Source: Fratercula arctica (Eukaryota > Chordata > Aves > Charadriiformes > Alcidae). From it: a stretch of DNA of 64,000 nucleotides. Shown here piece after piece: positions 34,901 through 49,235 of this stretch. Where the stretch lies: contig CANTUZ010000025.1 in assembly GCA_947846985.1 (NCBI GenBank), forward strand, positions 3,656,100 to 3,720,099, in the 5' to 3' direction. The notes under the pieces are model-generated. The model had not been told where the DNA came from and did no database searches. It saw nothing but the letters and a program-made list of their open reading frames with translations. Made by a program: the position numbers and the translations under genes. Every line of letters starts with the position of its first letter. Positions within the stretch are counted from its first letter, which is position 1.

Positions 34901-36939
34901 TTGTCCCATACCTTTTATGAGACAGATATGTCTGCTGAAATGGAGAACGCTATCATGATAAAGGTAATTCTCTTCCCCTTTTGGATTATCATCACTAATA
35001 GAATTGGAAGCAAGTAAACAATTGTTCATGAAAATTATCTGGAATGACTGTAAACGAGAAGAGGACCAGATCAGTTTTTTTTCTTCCAACATCAGTATGA
35101 TAGTACTGAGGAGCTCGGTGTCTTTTTACTTTTCCCTGGGAAATTACCTTCATCTGCTAATATCAGGTTTCAGGATAAAACTACTTCTTTCCAACAACAA
35201 ATGCTTTTTTCTCATCAAATGCTTGGTAAAGTAAAACTGATAACCTTTGTAACTCTTCCTAGGGCATAATTCAGAACTCACTAAGGCTTATGGAAAGACT
35301 TCCAACAAACTCTGAAATTAATCTTTCACCAATTTCCTTGTAATTTTTTATGGGTTCTGTTGTCCAATGAGGTATGATCCCATCTATGCCATGACCAAAA
35401 TTTGATACTTTTGACAAATTTCTTGTATAAATATGAAAAAAATACCTTATATCCTGAGACAATATGCTAACAGATGGTAACCTTTGCAGACAAACTTAAT
35501 GGAAATCATACAATTACACACCTAAGAAGCTTAATTTATTAAAAAATCTGAAATGTTTAAACAGCTTGACGTGATACAGTAGACAGATGCAACAAGCAAT
35601 GAACTTTCAAAGATATCTCATATATTAAATAATCCTTATTTTTTTCCCCTTGCTTCATGTTTGAGGTTCGATCATTTTAGATACTCCATCTGCTTTAAGG
35701 ACCTCCTATGCAGTGTAGCTGTATTCATGTTGTCTAGGAGATGATACCAATATGAAGAAATGGGTCTTCTCTCAAAAAGCTGTGCAAGAGAAATACCTTC
35801 CCTGCATTGTCTTTGTTATTCTCAAATTTTAACATTTTAACTTACATTTTTGTTTTATTTTAGCTGGGAAATACAGATGTTTGGGAAACACCCACTTGCC
35901 TGCACTGCTTATAGAGTGGCTTTTGGAATCATCTTGGATAGATGTGTAACTACCTGAAAATAGAGTAGAAATCTGCTCTACTTTTAGGGAGCAAGACACT
36001 ATAAGCACTTTTACAGGAGTATAGTTACATTGGTATGTCTTGTAATAGAGAAAATGCTTAAAATAATATCAAAATGAATGCACATTCATTTTTCCATAAC
36101 TTACAGATAATTTTTGGTTTGCTAGTTATTGAAAATGTTAAAATAGATTCTGAGATTTCCTCCATTGAAAATCTGGAGCAGTCCCACCACCTACACTGCC
36201 AAAGCTGAGGCACTGTTGGTGGCATCAGATGTGCTTATAGAGTTACGGCATAATTTGATTTTCAGTGGTGCTGTAGTGAGGTAGCTGTAGATATTTTTCT
36301 TCTCTCCAGTATTAGTGCTCTCTTCTCAGTTTAGCATAATGGTTTGCTATTCCTCTCATTGCTTTTATGTGTGCTCTGTCCTTAGTTTAGCAAAACCTTT
36401 GCTATCATTCTCATTACTTTTCTGTTGCCTAACAAGACAGTTGGGTGTTTCTTCTTAAAGCAAAGAAATTGTTTTAGGTGCCCCAGACTAGTTTCATCTT
36501 TTTTGAAAAGAAAACAAAAAAGCAAGGCTGAGTGCTGACAGCTTTTGTCCACGAAGTGAGTATAGGTCTGAGTTTAGGCTGAGGATGTTCCAGGCTTAGA
36601 AAAGTACCTTAACAAATTGCACTCACCCGTGCTGGACCCTGAGTCCCTTCTTCTTGAGCTTTGGCACTGCAGAGAAAGGGTTATCAGGAAGAATGAACTA
36701 AAAGGAGCCTGACTTCGTAGCCAAGCCATAAGTGCAATCACACAGGAGGGTGAAGTACCTTTAACCTGTGACCGTTCAATAAACCTGCAAAAGTGACACC
36801 TGGAGGGGAATCCAGACCTATCTCTAGAGAGGATGGAGTCTGCAGCCCCTAACTACCCCTTCTGCCTTCTCTCTGCTCCCTGCCCCTTGGCACTTGCATT
36901 TTTGGCTACATAATGGCCCAGCACTAGCCAAAGGACAGC

Positions 36940-37020
36940 AGGGTTACCCTCACAGACCAGGGCTCTAGTTAGGGCACTCCCTTAAGAGGCTAGAGATGGG
37001 GGTCCAAATCCCTCAGGGGG
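36940..37020 (+). repeat. Possible relic of a tRNA-like SINE
   Basis: GGTCCAAATCC fits the pol III B-box pattern GGTTCRANNCC, and TAGTTAGGGCAC upstream resembles an A box at a plausible distance. Flanking similarity to any named SINE cannot be confirmed by eye. Confidence 0.25.
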
Positions 37021-38076
37021 GAGGAGGGAAATTAATCAGTCTCCCAATTCATGTCTGTAATATTTTACAGTGAATTTGATGCCATTTAGTGTATATTCTG
37101 TTTCATATAAATATTCTTACAGGACTGGGTCCCCATTTGGGCATAGGTATACTGGGTTTCCAGACCCTGCCCAGACTTCAGGGCTGACAAGATCAGATTG
37201 GCCAGGATGGTGACATCAGGAGCACATATAGTAGCAGAGCTTCAAATGCGCAAAGCTTAACTGGTGCCAGCAGACTGGGTGGAAATACAATTTGATCCTG
37301 CCCTCACTACTTATTAGAATCAACAATGGGTTGGCTCAGTTAATTACTCAATTAAACAATGGCAGTAATTCATCCTAAGTAACTGTCCTAATTCTCTCCC
37401 TGGAATCATTCACATTGTACTGAAATCATTATGGAAAATCTGAGGTATAGCTGAGAACAAGATTTAGGATTTGGCTGTTATGAGGTGATGCCAATAAGAC
37501 AAATTTCTTCCTTTTCTTAAGTGGATAAAGAGATCTCATGTCAGAGGCTGGAACCATGGATCTGTCCCTGCCTTTATAAAGTATGTGGAGTCACTTTAAT
37601 CACTGTTGATAGAAGTCCTATCACTCCATCCCTGTTTCCTGTCTACTTCCATATCTGCCACTGCAAATTAAAATAGTGCATTTTTGGCAATCCAATGTAT
37701 TAAATAATTTTTCCTCCAGAATATTAAAAAATTACACTAACGCACTTTTAGGATATTTTTTTTCTCACCATTCAGATATCATAAGAGACAGGGTGAACTG
37801 AAGAACAAATAAATAATATAAATATAAGAAGGGATCTGGTGGTAAAATAGTAATATTGAAGTCCTTGAAAGAACACTTTGGATAGAATCTTTGTATCTAC
37901 AAAGCACAATCATTAAACACTATAGAGTAAAGTGGAGAGAGAGGGTTTTTGAGCTGTGCAGTGGTATTATTTTAAAACAAATAATGGAGCTATGCAGAAC
38001 ACCCAGAATTAGAATGACCAAAAAAAGCATGCCCTTCCATGACCCTCATGCTGTCCTGCTTGGGGCGTTGTTTTGA

Positions 38077-38100
38077 AATGCCAGTGCCTTCACTGGCATT
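38077..38100. repeat. Perfect 10-bp hairpin
   Basis: AATGCCAGTG, 4-nt loop CCTT, CACTGGCATT. No associated gene. Confidence 0.6.
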
Positions 38101-39825
38101 CATGACCTTTAAAAAGGAAATAGATTAGCTTTCCTTCCTACTGTAGTCCCAGTGTTGTTATCATCTCTATGGAAGCCAGAGAGATGGTCTGGTCTCCTCC
38201 CACCTCTTTGTTATCTTAAAGGGTAGCTGAGGGCCACCTTCAGCCTTGTTTCTTCAAGCCAGCCCACTGACATGCTCCCACACCATTGGCAGTTAATGTA
38301 TGGGAAAGCAATTGCACCTTCTGAGTGATGTATGTGTAAAGCAACAGGTAAATACCAGGTAAAATGTGTGCATATGCTTGGAGAAGGGCAGCGGCAAAGA
38401 AGACTGTATGGCAGAATTTTCATATAAAGTCTCCAAAACAGATTAATTTTTTAATGAAAGTCTAGTTTTACTTAAACATGGGGAGTATTGTTAGCCTTCA
38501 GCAGGACCAAGATTTTGCTTTCTGTGTTTATTTTGCTTTAAATTCTTTGCTTCACACAGTTCAAAACTCAGTGAAACTGAAGGTTGCTGAAGTGGTAGGT
38601 ATCATGTGTTCCAGTAAGACATGCTATATCCTACAAGAACTGAAAGAGGGTTTCATCCAGAAATTGAAAGAATTGGGAAAAACATCTCTGCTACTGACCA
38701 CTTCTCTTGGTGTCCAGTTCCTTAAAATGAATTACCAGATGATGCTTTCCTAGTCATTTCGGAAAGATGAATAAATTTGGTTTCAGCTGGTGTTTGAGCA
38801 GACTTCTTCCTGAAAAAGCTGCTTGGCTGAGAAGACTAATTAATCCCTATTAACCTCTATTACTCATTTGCAATTAAGCTGTCTCAGTAGTGACTTATTC
38901 ATTTCCCTCTGAACAGAAGTTCAATAGGAAACACAGCAAAAGAATTAGAGATGTCAGTGCCATTCCTAGGCCACCACTTTGTTTATCCTGTTGATACCCA
39001 AACAAGAGTAGAAAAAACTAAGAATCATGGGCAATGAGACAGAGTTAAAAATGGTTCTCGAGGCAAATTACTGGGGCATTGAGAGGAAACTACTTTTGAT
39101 ATGTCTGCACTATGATTAGGGAGCTCCGCTTTCCAGACCGCCACAGCATAAACTGTCTTAAAGCACTCAAACCATGCTGAACTAAAATATGTGTTTATTG
39201 TTCAGAAAAAAGATCACCTTCACATACATCTCACAGTTGCATTCAAATGAGGGTTCATTTTTTAAAATAAATGTATTTTATTTTGTTTAAAGAGCAATGT
39301 GCTTAGTTCTTCAGTTCCAGCATAAAATTGTATTTTTTGACTGATCATATGAAGTGCCTGCAAGGATGTAATTTAAGGTATCTTCCTCTCTGGCTTTGCC
39401 CTTCACCTGTGATGCCAAACTTGAATCTTCTCACTGACTGAACATCAAGAAAAAAAATGCTTTCCCTCTCTGATCCCCAAAATGCATCCTATATATAGCA
39501 CTTAATTATTCTGTTAACTTCTAAGAAGTTTTTAAAATAAGCATGCTTGTTGCAACAGCTAAAGGAAATCTGAAATTTAAAACAAGTTTTATATTGCTTC
39601 TGTGATTTTGATCACTTGGAAAACAAACCTCTGTGTAAATCAACTAACAGGGAGAAATTCCTGAGATTAATTATTTTAAACTGAAACAGACTTTAAAATG
39701 CCACTTTTATGGAATTCAATAAACTAGCATACAGAGTGGGAATGGCAGATCAGACTTAGCCAAATGTCATCAACAGATAGTGGAACAGAGCCTAGAGCTA
39801 CAAACAAATAAGAAATTACTTTTTG

Positions 39826-39843
39826 CCCCCCCCCCCCCCCCCC
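39826..39843. repeat. Homopolymer run of 18 C
   Basis: Eighteen consecutive C on the plus strand (G on minus). It may reflect slippage; the exact length is uncertain in any assembly. Confidence 0.9.
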
Positions 39844-41364
39844 GAGAGAATAAACTGAACATAGTTCAAAATCTGAAATTCTGAATGTTTACCAAACCAC
39901 TCTGGTACTAATCCTTTACCGTTAGTGATGCTAAAGGCTTGTTCTGGATACTAACTCAATTCAGATTTTCATCGCAAGAAAAAGGAAATCAAAAATCCAT
40001 CAAACCACTGTGACTCTACTCCATGCCTAAGAATGGCCAACCAGAAATATAAAATGAAGTTTTGTAAAAAACACCTTATATATTAATATAACTCTTTTTC
40101 TCCACCCCCACCCCTGAATAACTAACTAACTAAATCATTCTATTCAGAGCTTTTTCTCTGGAAAAATGCCAAGTGCCATGTACTAAAACCTAGAAGATTT
40201 GATAGAAATTATTGCTGTGTTTTGGGAGGAATGGCAGGCAAGGCTGTGCTATGAGCAGGGGGACAATACCCAAGGATAAACTGTCTTGTGAATTCTGTTC
40301 TGACTTACCAGCCTAACCATGTTCGGTGCCTCCCACTGGATGCTTCTTCATGGATTTTTTTTCTGTGTCTAGTAGTGAACAAGCTAGTGAAAATCTTTTC
40401 TGCAGTCATTAGAGGGAATCCCAAGTCCTGACCATTTGCCTACAGAATCCAGTGACATCTGTTCAATCACATTTCTTTACCTGTGGCTTAAGCTTAGGGA
40501 GGGGAGGTCCCTTTTTGTGGGATAGGAAAAAATAAATTAATGTATTTGGGGATAAAAGACTTTAATTAGTATTTTGATTTCTCTGGCAGGAGATATGGAG
40601 GAGTCATCGATCAGCACCATTTCTCCGATGCATGTGACTGCTTCCATAGTATCTTGACAAAATGCTACCTACAGACATATAAAATGGTTCTGGAAACCTT
40701 GGTGACTTCATATTGTGAGTGGAGCATTATGCAGAAAATCTATTTGACATAACATTCATGCTGGTGCTTGAATATTATAATGAACACATCCTTGCTGTGG
40801 TGCCGCAGAAAAAAAATTATTTTCCTGCACTTTTATAAAAGGATGGGTTTAGTTTCTGGTAAACCTATGAGCACCCTGTTGTCAACTTGCTCTTCCAGGA
40901 GGTTCTCTACAGTTTTCCGTAACTCCTATCACAGGACAATAGCATTGGACTAATACAGGATGCTCTTCATGACTTCATAAATCTGCACTAGAGAACCAAC
41001 CCAGCGTGGGCTGGTGCCTACCAGATGCTTCAAACAAGTTCTCCTGTTCCTTAGAAGCTGACTGATGCTCTAAAAACAGGTCATCCCTTTCCTTTTCACC
41101 TCCTGATATTGTTTTCATGACACATATATTCTAAATACTTTTAAGAAAAATTAGACAGGTAGAAAAATAACCTGCTACCTGGAAGTATTATATGAAAGGC
41201 ACCCCCTTTTCAAAAAATGGTTTCAAATAATTTTATCTGGAGCTGAAACACCAAGGAGGTACTTGCTTCAGAAAGCACCTCAGAGAGAGGACTAAACCTG
41301 AAATAGTGATTTTATTCCACAATCTGTTCTTCCCCGATATCTTTAGAACGGATATCAGGAAAGG

Positions 41365-42452
41365 CAAGGATTTCATGGATGGACCACTCGATGGATAAGG
41401 AACTGGCTGGATGGCTGCACCCAAAGAGTTGCGGTCAATGGCTCAATGTCCACATGGAAACCAGTGATGAGTGGCGTTCCTCAGGGGTCAGTACTGGGAC
41501 CAGTGTTGTTAAACATCTTTGTCAGTGACATGGACAGTGGGATTGAGTGCACCCTCAGCAAGTTTGCCAATGACACCAAGCTGTGAGGCGCAGTTGACAC
41601 GCTGTAGGGAAGGGATGCCATCCAGAGGGACCTGGACAGGCTTGAGAGGTGGGCCCATGTGAACTGCATGAGGTTCAACCAGGCCAAGTGCAAGGTCCTG
41701 CACCTAGGTCATGGCAATCCCAGGCACAAATACAGGTTGGGCGGAGAATGGCTTGAGAGCAGCCCTGAGGAGAAGGACTTGGGGGTGCTGGTGGACGAGA
41801 AGCTCAGCATGACCCAGCAATGCACACTTGCAGCCCAGAAAGCCAACTGCATCCTGGGCTGCATCAAAAGAAGCGTGGCCAGCAGGTCGAGGGAGGTGAT
41901 TCGGCCCCTCTGCTCCGCTCTGGTGAGACCCCACTGGGAGTATTGCGTCCAACTCTGGAGTTTTCAGCACAAGGACATGGACCTCTTGGAACGGGTCCAG
42001 AGGAGGGCCACAAAGATGATCAGAGGGCTGGAGCATCTCTCCTATGAGGACAGGCTGAGAGAGTTGGGGTTGTTCAGCCTGGAGAAGAGAAGGCTCCGGG
42101 GAAACCTCATAGCCACCTTCCAGTACCTAAAGGGGGCCTACAGGAAGGATGGGGAGGGACTCTTTATGAGGGAGTGTAATGATAGGATGAGGGGTAACAG
42201 TTTCAAACTGAAAGAGGGGAGATTTAGATTGTACATTAGGAAGAAATTCTTTACTGTGAGGGTGGTGAGACACTGGCACAGGTTGCCCAGGGAAGTTGTG
42301 GATGCCCCGTCCCTGGAGGTGTTCAAGACCAAGCTGGATGGGGCTTTGAGCAGCCTGGTCTAGTGGGAGGTGTCCTTGTCCATGGCAGGGGGGTTGGAAC
42401 AAGATGATCTTTAAGGTCCCTTCCAACATGAACCATTCTATGATTCTATGAT
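41365..42452 (+). mobile_element. CR1 LINE 3' half
   Basis: The plus strand encodes CR1 RT from [18 protein letters not shown] through [13 protein letters not shown] and then, after a stop in the TKL-stop-GAV stretch (41584), a 234-codon open frame with the C-terminal domain ([55 protein letters not shown]). The terminal ATTCTATGATTCTATGAT repeats (42434-42452) mark the 3' end. The catalytic block reads FANDTKL, so the first Asp of FADD is replaced by Asn, one more sign that this copy is dead. Confidence 0.92.
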
Positions 42453-45400
42453 ATATTTAAATTTGGTTTAAATCTAGTGTATTGGATGTTAGTAAGAGAC
42501 AGAGTCATTCCAATTTACAAAGACTTTAGGAAACCTTTGGATTTTAATCATTTCTATAGGAGTAGTAGCAGATCCAGCATAGAGCTCTCCACAAAACAAA
42601 AGGTCTTTCATCGCTGTAAAAAGAGTCTAACAGTTACACTTCAACCCTGATCAGAGAAGGCTAAAGCACAAGTGGCTTTTTCACAGTTGAGGAAGAGAAA
42701 GAGGAAGACTGGAAATCATCTTTTCACTCCCAGCTGACATGCTTGTAGCTTATCAGAGCACCTGGTGTCAGAATAAGCTGCTCCCTGAAAAGGGGTAAAG
42801 CCACATGCTCCCATCCCAGAGCCGTCACACCTGCTCTTCCACCCTGGGAACACCACCCCGTGAAATTCTTTCTATGAATAGAAATTAGGTGGTTTCTCTT
42901 CTTCATCAGGCCTCCAAACAGAGGACTGCGTGGTTAATGCCTGCTTGCCATACATAAGTATTCCTTGTAGTACAGTATTATCTAATAACAACTGAAAACA
43001 TATGACCCTTTTCACAGCCTTTCTTTCAGTTTCAAATCAGTTGCACCTTTCTCTAATTCGTTACAGAAAAGTGATGTTATCAATGTATGAGACTTAGTTT
43101 ACCTTGTAGCTTTTTGTAATTAAAGGAACCTTCAGATTTAATGAACATTTGTGGTTTTCAGTGTTCCCAGAATTCTGGTGTTTCTAATAAGAAGCTGATA
43201 AGTTAGATGTTTTCAAGTTTACTTTTTATGAATATTGGCAAGGGAAAATAGGTTTTCAGGAAACACGCTTTTTTCTTTTAAATCAAACCAAAATTCATAC
43301 ACATGAATTCATGCACATCCACAAAGTAGAAGGAAAATGTGTCAGTGTTTTAGCTTTCACAATAGAAGAGGAAGGGGAGAGAAAGTAAGAATAATATTTT
43401 TTTCATCCTTATTTCAAATAATTAATATGTCTTTCTAACATATGAAGCAGGAAATAAGGACTGAAAGTAAAAAAAAAAATGCAAATATTCACATAATTTC
43501 TTCCTGTAACCTCCAGAGCGTGAAAATATTTTCTTTTAACATTTGATTACTTAGCTTAATTGCTTCCAGTGTCAGTGGAATTCTTTACAATACATTAAGC
43601 ATTGTTGGTTTAGAAGGAAAATGTTATGTTTTGTTTATCAAGATCAGGGTAACACTAGTATAAAACAATTTGTTTTACAAAAATAAGTCACAAAGGTATT
43701 AAGTTTGGAAGGAACTAAAAGATTAAATAATATTTTTCATTGGATCATTAGTATTTTAGAAACAAGGCAAGAAGGACTGGTCTATGCCAGATAGATTAAA
43801 AAAAAAAAAATCAGACATCTAACATGCAGTTCAGTGCATGTTTTAAATAACCTATAAGCATTAACTTAGACCTCTTTACTGGACAAAAATCTGTATATCA
43901 TCCATAAAATTCCATTGAATTTTTTACAGCAGTAGAGAGCTGCAGTCTCAGTTTCAGAATATTAGCTTTTCAGCAAGAAAGAAGATAGCCATAAGTCATC
44001 TTTTTTCAGACTTGTTTCTTTCTTTTGAAAGACTTCACATTATTTGTCTCTCTATAATTCTTTCTTCTCCAACCTGACATTCCTTCCTTTTCATTGGTCT
44101 TCTGGGATGATAAACTAGAATGGGGAAAACTACTGCATTTAAGAAGAAAATGTTCATTTGTTTTAAAAGTTGGTCTATTTTAAAAAATTGGTTGGGGTAT
44201 AAAATTAGTCCATCAAACAAATGAATAATTTTACAACTATCTGTAGCAGTCCACACAACACTTGCAAAGTCTGTTTGAAGGAGCAGTTTGTTTCATTAAA
44301 TCAGTTACTACTGGGGAACATTCATTAGTGCTCAGAAGCTATGTATTATTTCTCATCAACTAATAAGAGGCTACCTATCCTTACACACCTTTGCCTCACT
44401 TGTATCTTTAAACCATCAGTGCAGAAAAGCCCTATTATCTTATGCAGCATTTACTGCTTTTGTTTCTCAGGGTAATATTCTGCTGACATATCTGTGTGAG
44501 TGGTGTGGTCCATTCAGATAGACGTCTTTCTGCATCACTGAGGCTTTGCAATATCAAAGATTGGAAACAATATAAGTGCTATCTAGGGTAAACCATATTC
44601 TACCATGATTCATCCCTCTGTGCTTCTTCCATTCTGAATACTGCCTATCTATCTGGCACTACTAGAAATGGCACCTAAAAGACATACGAATATGTGTATC
44701 TGTGAGATGCACATGGTGCCTTTCAGTCCACCAGTATCTGCTCTACATCCAGGCAGTCCTAAGGGAAGGCTCTTAACGATGTGCTTGTTTGAAAGAATGA
44801 GAAAACAATAAAAACTGCTTAAAATTCAAAGATTCAAATTCTCTCCTGGTCAAAAATCTATATTATAGATTCCAAAATGTTACTGGGAATGTAATTCAGT
44901 GCTAGTATTCTGTATCCAAAACTCATATTTTCAACAGTTTTCACTATTAAAGATCCTGGTCCTCAGTATAAAAAGACACCTGACATTTACAGAAATACTT
45001 CTATCAGTTTCCGTGCTTTTCAAATCAGACCTGTTAACTTGGGATTTCCATACAACTTGTTTCCGTATCATCTTTGCCATCAATGGTGTAGTTTTGTTTT
45101 TATTTTTAAGAACAAAAGCAAAATCTGTCTATATTTTCATTATAGTTGAGAACAAATCAAATAGAAATAATGGCTTTGAATAATTCTGTGTGAACTGACT
45201 GACCTTTTACTTATGAATGCTATATACATAAATATGGCTCGTAGCAATAAGACTTTAAGCAAAATAAACAGAGCATCTCTCTTTCAATTCTTTTTTTATT
45301 CTTGGTTTATTGCTTCAATTATTTTTCTTTAATAACATTGAGGTGAATAACTGAAAACTCATTTCACAAACATTTAATTTGTGCCATAAGCTGGTAATGG

Positions 45401-48142
45401 ATCTGTACTCAGTCTGGCCTCAGACTATACTATTCTCTGCTTATAAATATCTCAGCAATGTGGGATAAGGATAAAACACCAGCCAAAAAATATCCTCTTC
45501 CTGACTGTTGGAGAAAGATATTAGTTGTGTTACAAATTACTATTATACTAAATCATGTTACAGTTATCCTAGCAATAAAATATACAATGTGAAAACAAAT
45601 AAACTCCAAATGATTGCAAAAAATGTATTATTTGAAGGAAAAATAAACCTGAAAGGTGAAATCTAAGAATGTAGTTCAAAACTCAAAGTCTGTTTTTAAC
45701 CATCAAATTATTAAGCATTCCTTTAAAAATGCTCTTTCTGTGTGCTCATTGTTGAGGAATGGGTTTAAAAATAGCATTTACGGCTTTTGGCCACCTACTA
45801 TGAACATATATTCTTATTTATCTATTTCTGACAGTCTCTCAGAGAAAGAATTTATCATATACGTGGTCTAAATTAATAATACATTAATGTTTAGTATCTC
45901 CAAAAACAAAATCTGTACCTAAATGCTGCAACTGGGTCTTACCCACATGGTAAACTGAACTTCTGAATTAACCATATCAAAACTTCCAGGTGACTGCAAT
46001 CCAGACTAACACTCTGCAATTTGAGCAAAGTACCACAACAAATACAGAGATTAAATATTTTTGAATGTTTAGGAGACTCCTCTACTTCTCACTTGAAGTA
46101 AAAAGTGTTTTTCCAGATGTTTGACACATAACTGTCAAAATAACTGTCCAAATCATCTACTTAATTTGAATCAGTATTTCGTCATGTTAAAAAATAAACC
46201 CAGGTATCCTGAGAGAAAGATGTGGCAAGTGGTTTTCACAGCAACATCTGTAATTTTCTTGATATTAGCAGAGTATTCTTTGTGGGTTAAGTATCACCAA
46301 GTGAACCTAATAATTGGTACCAAACTAGACCGAGCTGCAACATTAAGCTACAGAGTTCAAGAAACAAGTTATTTCCACCTCCTTTGGCAGAACCCATGTG
46401 CTGCTCTTAAAGCAAAGGGAATTTCCAACTTACAGAGAAATTGGGCTGAATTTGGGGTAGATTGCTCCTTTCTATGGAAAAACTTGCAGAAAGGCACAAA
46501 ATAGAAGGGGAAGAAATTCCGTTCTACTAGTTGGTTCAGCAAGGGGTGGAAGCAGAGGGCTGTCCCAGGGTGGAAGCATAGCCCAGGTGCCCTGATGGAA
46601 GTGGGAGAGGGCCAGCTCAAGCTGCCTGCCGGCTCTCTGCAATGGAGCTACTCTGTCTGGACTCCAGGCATCCTGTAGATGACCTTGCACTTCAGAGAGC
46701 CATGGCTTGAAGAAATACTGGGTCAAAAGATGACCAAGCTCTCCTTCTGCAGAAAAATGATCTGTCCTAATTCTTCCCCCCACCTCTACATTCTGCTTTT
46801 ATAAAAGCACGGGGAGGGGGGGAATTTTCTCTTCCAGTATTTGAAACATACTCTTACATTCAATCATTTATTTTATGCACCACTTCTGATTGTTCTGATA
46901 CATTTATGTCCAACATGAAAAATATTATTGGTATCTACAATAATGTAAATGACAAATAAACAGACAACATTTGAGTCCATCCTATGACTGATGCTAGTGG
47001 TCAACCTTGGTGTTGTTACACACTATGCAACGTGTACTTCTTTTTCTTTTTTTTTCAAGTGAGAAACTAGAACTGTCTTAGCATGTCTTAAATGTAACTT
47101 TTCCTAGACTAATTGTATACACAGATGAGTAGAGATAAACACATGTAATCATAAACACAATACCATTTGAAGGGAAAAAAAACACTAGTAATTTTTCTCC
47201 CACTATAGCACAGGTTGGTGCAGACTTCAGTAGTGGCAGATGATATATGAAATATACCAATTTGCATATGAGACAGCTTCTCTCTTTATTTGAGCAATGG
47301 CCCAGTGAAGCCTGTAATAAGATTCTGTTAGAAGTCCTATATGCAAAATTCACAGCAGATTGTGTTATGAATATTATCAGCCTCACTGGAAAACATTTTC
47401 TTGTCTGCATTGGTTAAACCGCATGCTATTAGCGCCAGTATCTAAAAACCAGGCTATAGATATCTATAGCATAAATGTACTGCTTGTCAATGCATATGGT
47501 TATTATCTTTTTATCAGTTAAATGTGTATCTGATAAATGCCTTTTCTTAATTGAAAAACATATATATTGCGCTTCTAAAGAGTTAAGCATAAAAGCATTT
47601 TTACTTAACTTACCAGTTACTGAAGCCGGAACGAGTCTTGCCTTAAAGTCTCTACCTGCTCTCATGTTGGTAATCAACAATCTCCCCTCCCCTCTGTGCA
47701 GAGATTGCAGTAAACTTAGAAAACTAGCAGGGACAGTGTTTCAAATGACTTAAGAAAGAGAACAGGAACAATAAATTTGTTCTCTTTTTTTCAGATGAGT
47801 ACAGTACCTTCAGAAAGAAGGAAGGAAGGGAGGGGAGAGGAACTCAACAACTCTTTGCTTTCCTGCAAAAAATAAGGAAACAGCAGATAGCAATCTCATT
47901 TTCTCTCAAACAAAATGTTTGGAAAAATAAATATAACCAAACCAAAAGGAATTCCTCAAGTATTATATATGCATTATTGGCTTCATAAAACCTACTGTAC
48001 ATCTTGTTATGTGCAACTACATTAATGGAATTGAATTTCCCATGTAGTGACTAGGAATAAGACATCCATATCTTACACAAAACACTTAGCCATAAGCTCG
48101 AACAGATAATGCAGGCTTTTACTCTAGACAAGGAGCAATCAT
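42453..48142. other. Intergenic, no gene recognised
   Basis: About 5.7 kb of AT-rich single-copy-looking sequence. No transposon, RNA gene or convincing exon was found. Confidence 0.55.
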
Positions 48143-48963
48143 ACATAGAATCATAGAATCTTCATGGTTGGAAAGGACCTTTGAGATCATCGAGTCCAAC
48201 CATACACACACAAAAAAACCCCCTACAATCTCAGCCACTAGAGCATGCCCTGAAGTGCCAAATCTAGACGTTTCTTAAATACCTCTAGGGATGGTGACTC
48301 AACCACCTCCCTGGGCAGGCTGTTCCAGTGCCTGACCACTCTTTCAGGAAAGTAATTCCTCCTAATATCTAATCTAAACCTCCCCTGCCACAGCTTCAGA
48401 CCATTTCCTCTGGTCCTGTCATTATTCACCTGGGAGAAGAGGCCAACACCCACCTCTCTACACCCTCCTTTCAGGTAGTTGTAGAGGGCAATGAGGTCTC
48501 CCCTCAGCCTCCTCTTCTCCAGACTAAACATGCCCAGTTCCCTCAGCCTCTCCTCATATGGCTTGGTCTCCAGACCCCTCACCAGCTTGGTAGCTCTCCT
48601 CTGGACCCGCTCCAGCACTTCAATGTCCCTCTTGTACAGAGGGGCCCAAAACTGAACACAGCACTCGAGGTGAGGCCTCACCAGTGCCGAGTACAGAGGC
48701 ACGATCACTTCCCTACTCCTGCTGGCCACACTATTCCTGATACAAGCCAGAATGCTGTTGGCCTTCTTGGCCACCTGGGCACGCTGCTGGCTCATGTTAA
48801 GCTGGCAGTCGACCATCACCCCCAGGTCCTTTTCTGCTGGGCAGCTTTCTAGCCACTCTTCCCCAAGCCTGTAGCATTGCTTGGGGTTGTTGTGACCGAA
48901 ACGCAGGACCCGGCACTTGGCCTCATTAAACCTCATACAATTGGCCTTGGCCCATCCATCCAA
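48143..48963 (-). mobile_element. CR1 LINE 3' end, near-identical to the copy at 3440
   Basis: The minus strand encodes the RT C-terminal domain in one open frame of 241 codons ([20 protein letters not shown] to LDLALQGML). By eye it differs from 3440-4255 at only about four to five positions in about 820 bp, including the same short CA/A run in the 3' tail. The 5' truncation point (48963) differs from that of the first copy, so it is a separate retrotransposition of the same young subfamily. Confidence 0.93.
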
Positions 48964-49235
48964 CCATATGTATACACATCTGCTGTTTCCACAGTGATAT
49001 AGGTAAAAAAATTCCTAAAACCCCTCTTTACTGTGATCACAAGAAAACAATAGATTGGATATTTACAGAATGTTGTCAAATGAAAAGAGGGATAGAGGGG
49101 ATCACAAATATGGTAAGGACTGTAGCTTGATATTGGAGTTGCAGTAACAAGTAATTTATCTCAAAGACTTGCAATACAGAAAACATCCTGATTTATTCAA
49201 ACAAAAACTATGTGCTGTTGTATTGGGTTTGCATG

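Larger units (their letters stand above)
32497..41364. other. Long intergenic stretch, no gene recognised
   Basis: About 8.9 kb of AT-rich, single-copy-looking sequence. It contains a possible tRNA-like SINE relic (about 36940-37020), a perfect 10-bp hairpin (38077-38100), an 18-C run (39826-39843) and imperfect AT-rich repeats near 34440-34520. Short ORFs such as 38478-38753 (91 codons) have no recognised family or splice support. Confidence 0.55.

Noticed and set aside
38478..38753. 91-codon plus-strand ORF
   Set aside because: No recognised family, no splice or promoter context, and its length is possible by chance in a 9-kb gene-free stretch.
46121..46783. ORFs of 83-127 codons on both strands
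   Set aside because: No conserved motif, overlapping on both strands, no exon-like borders.
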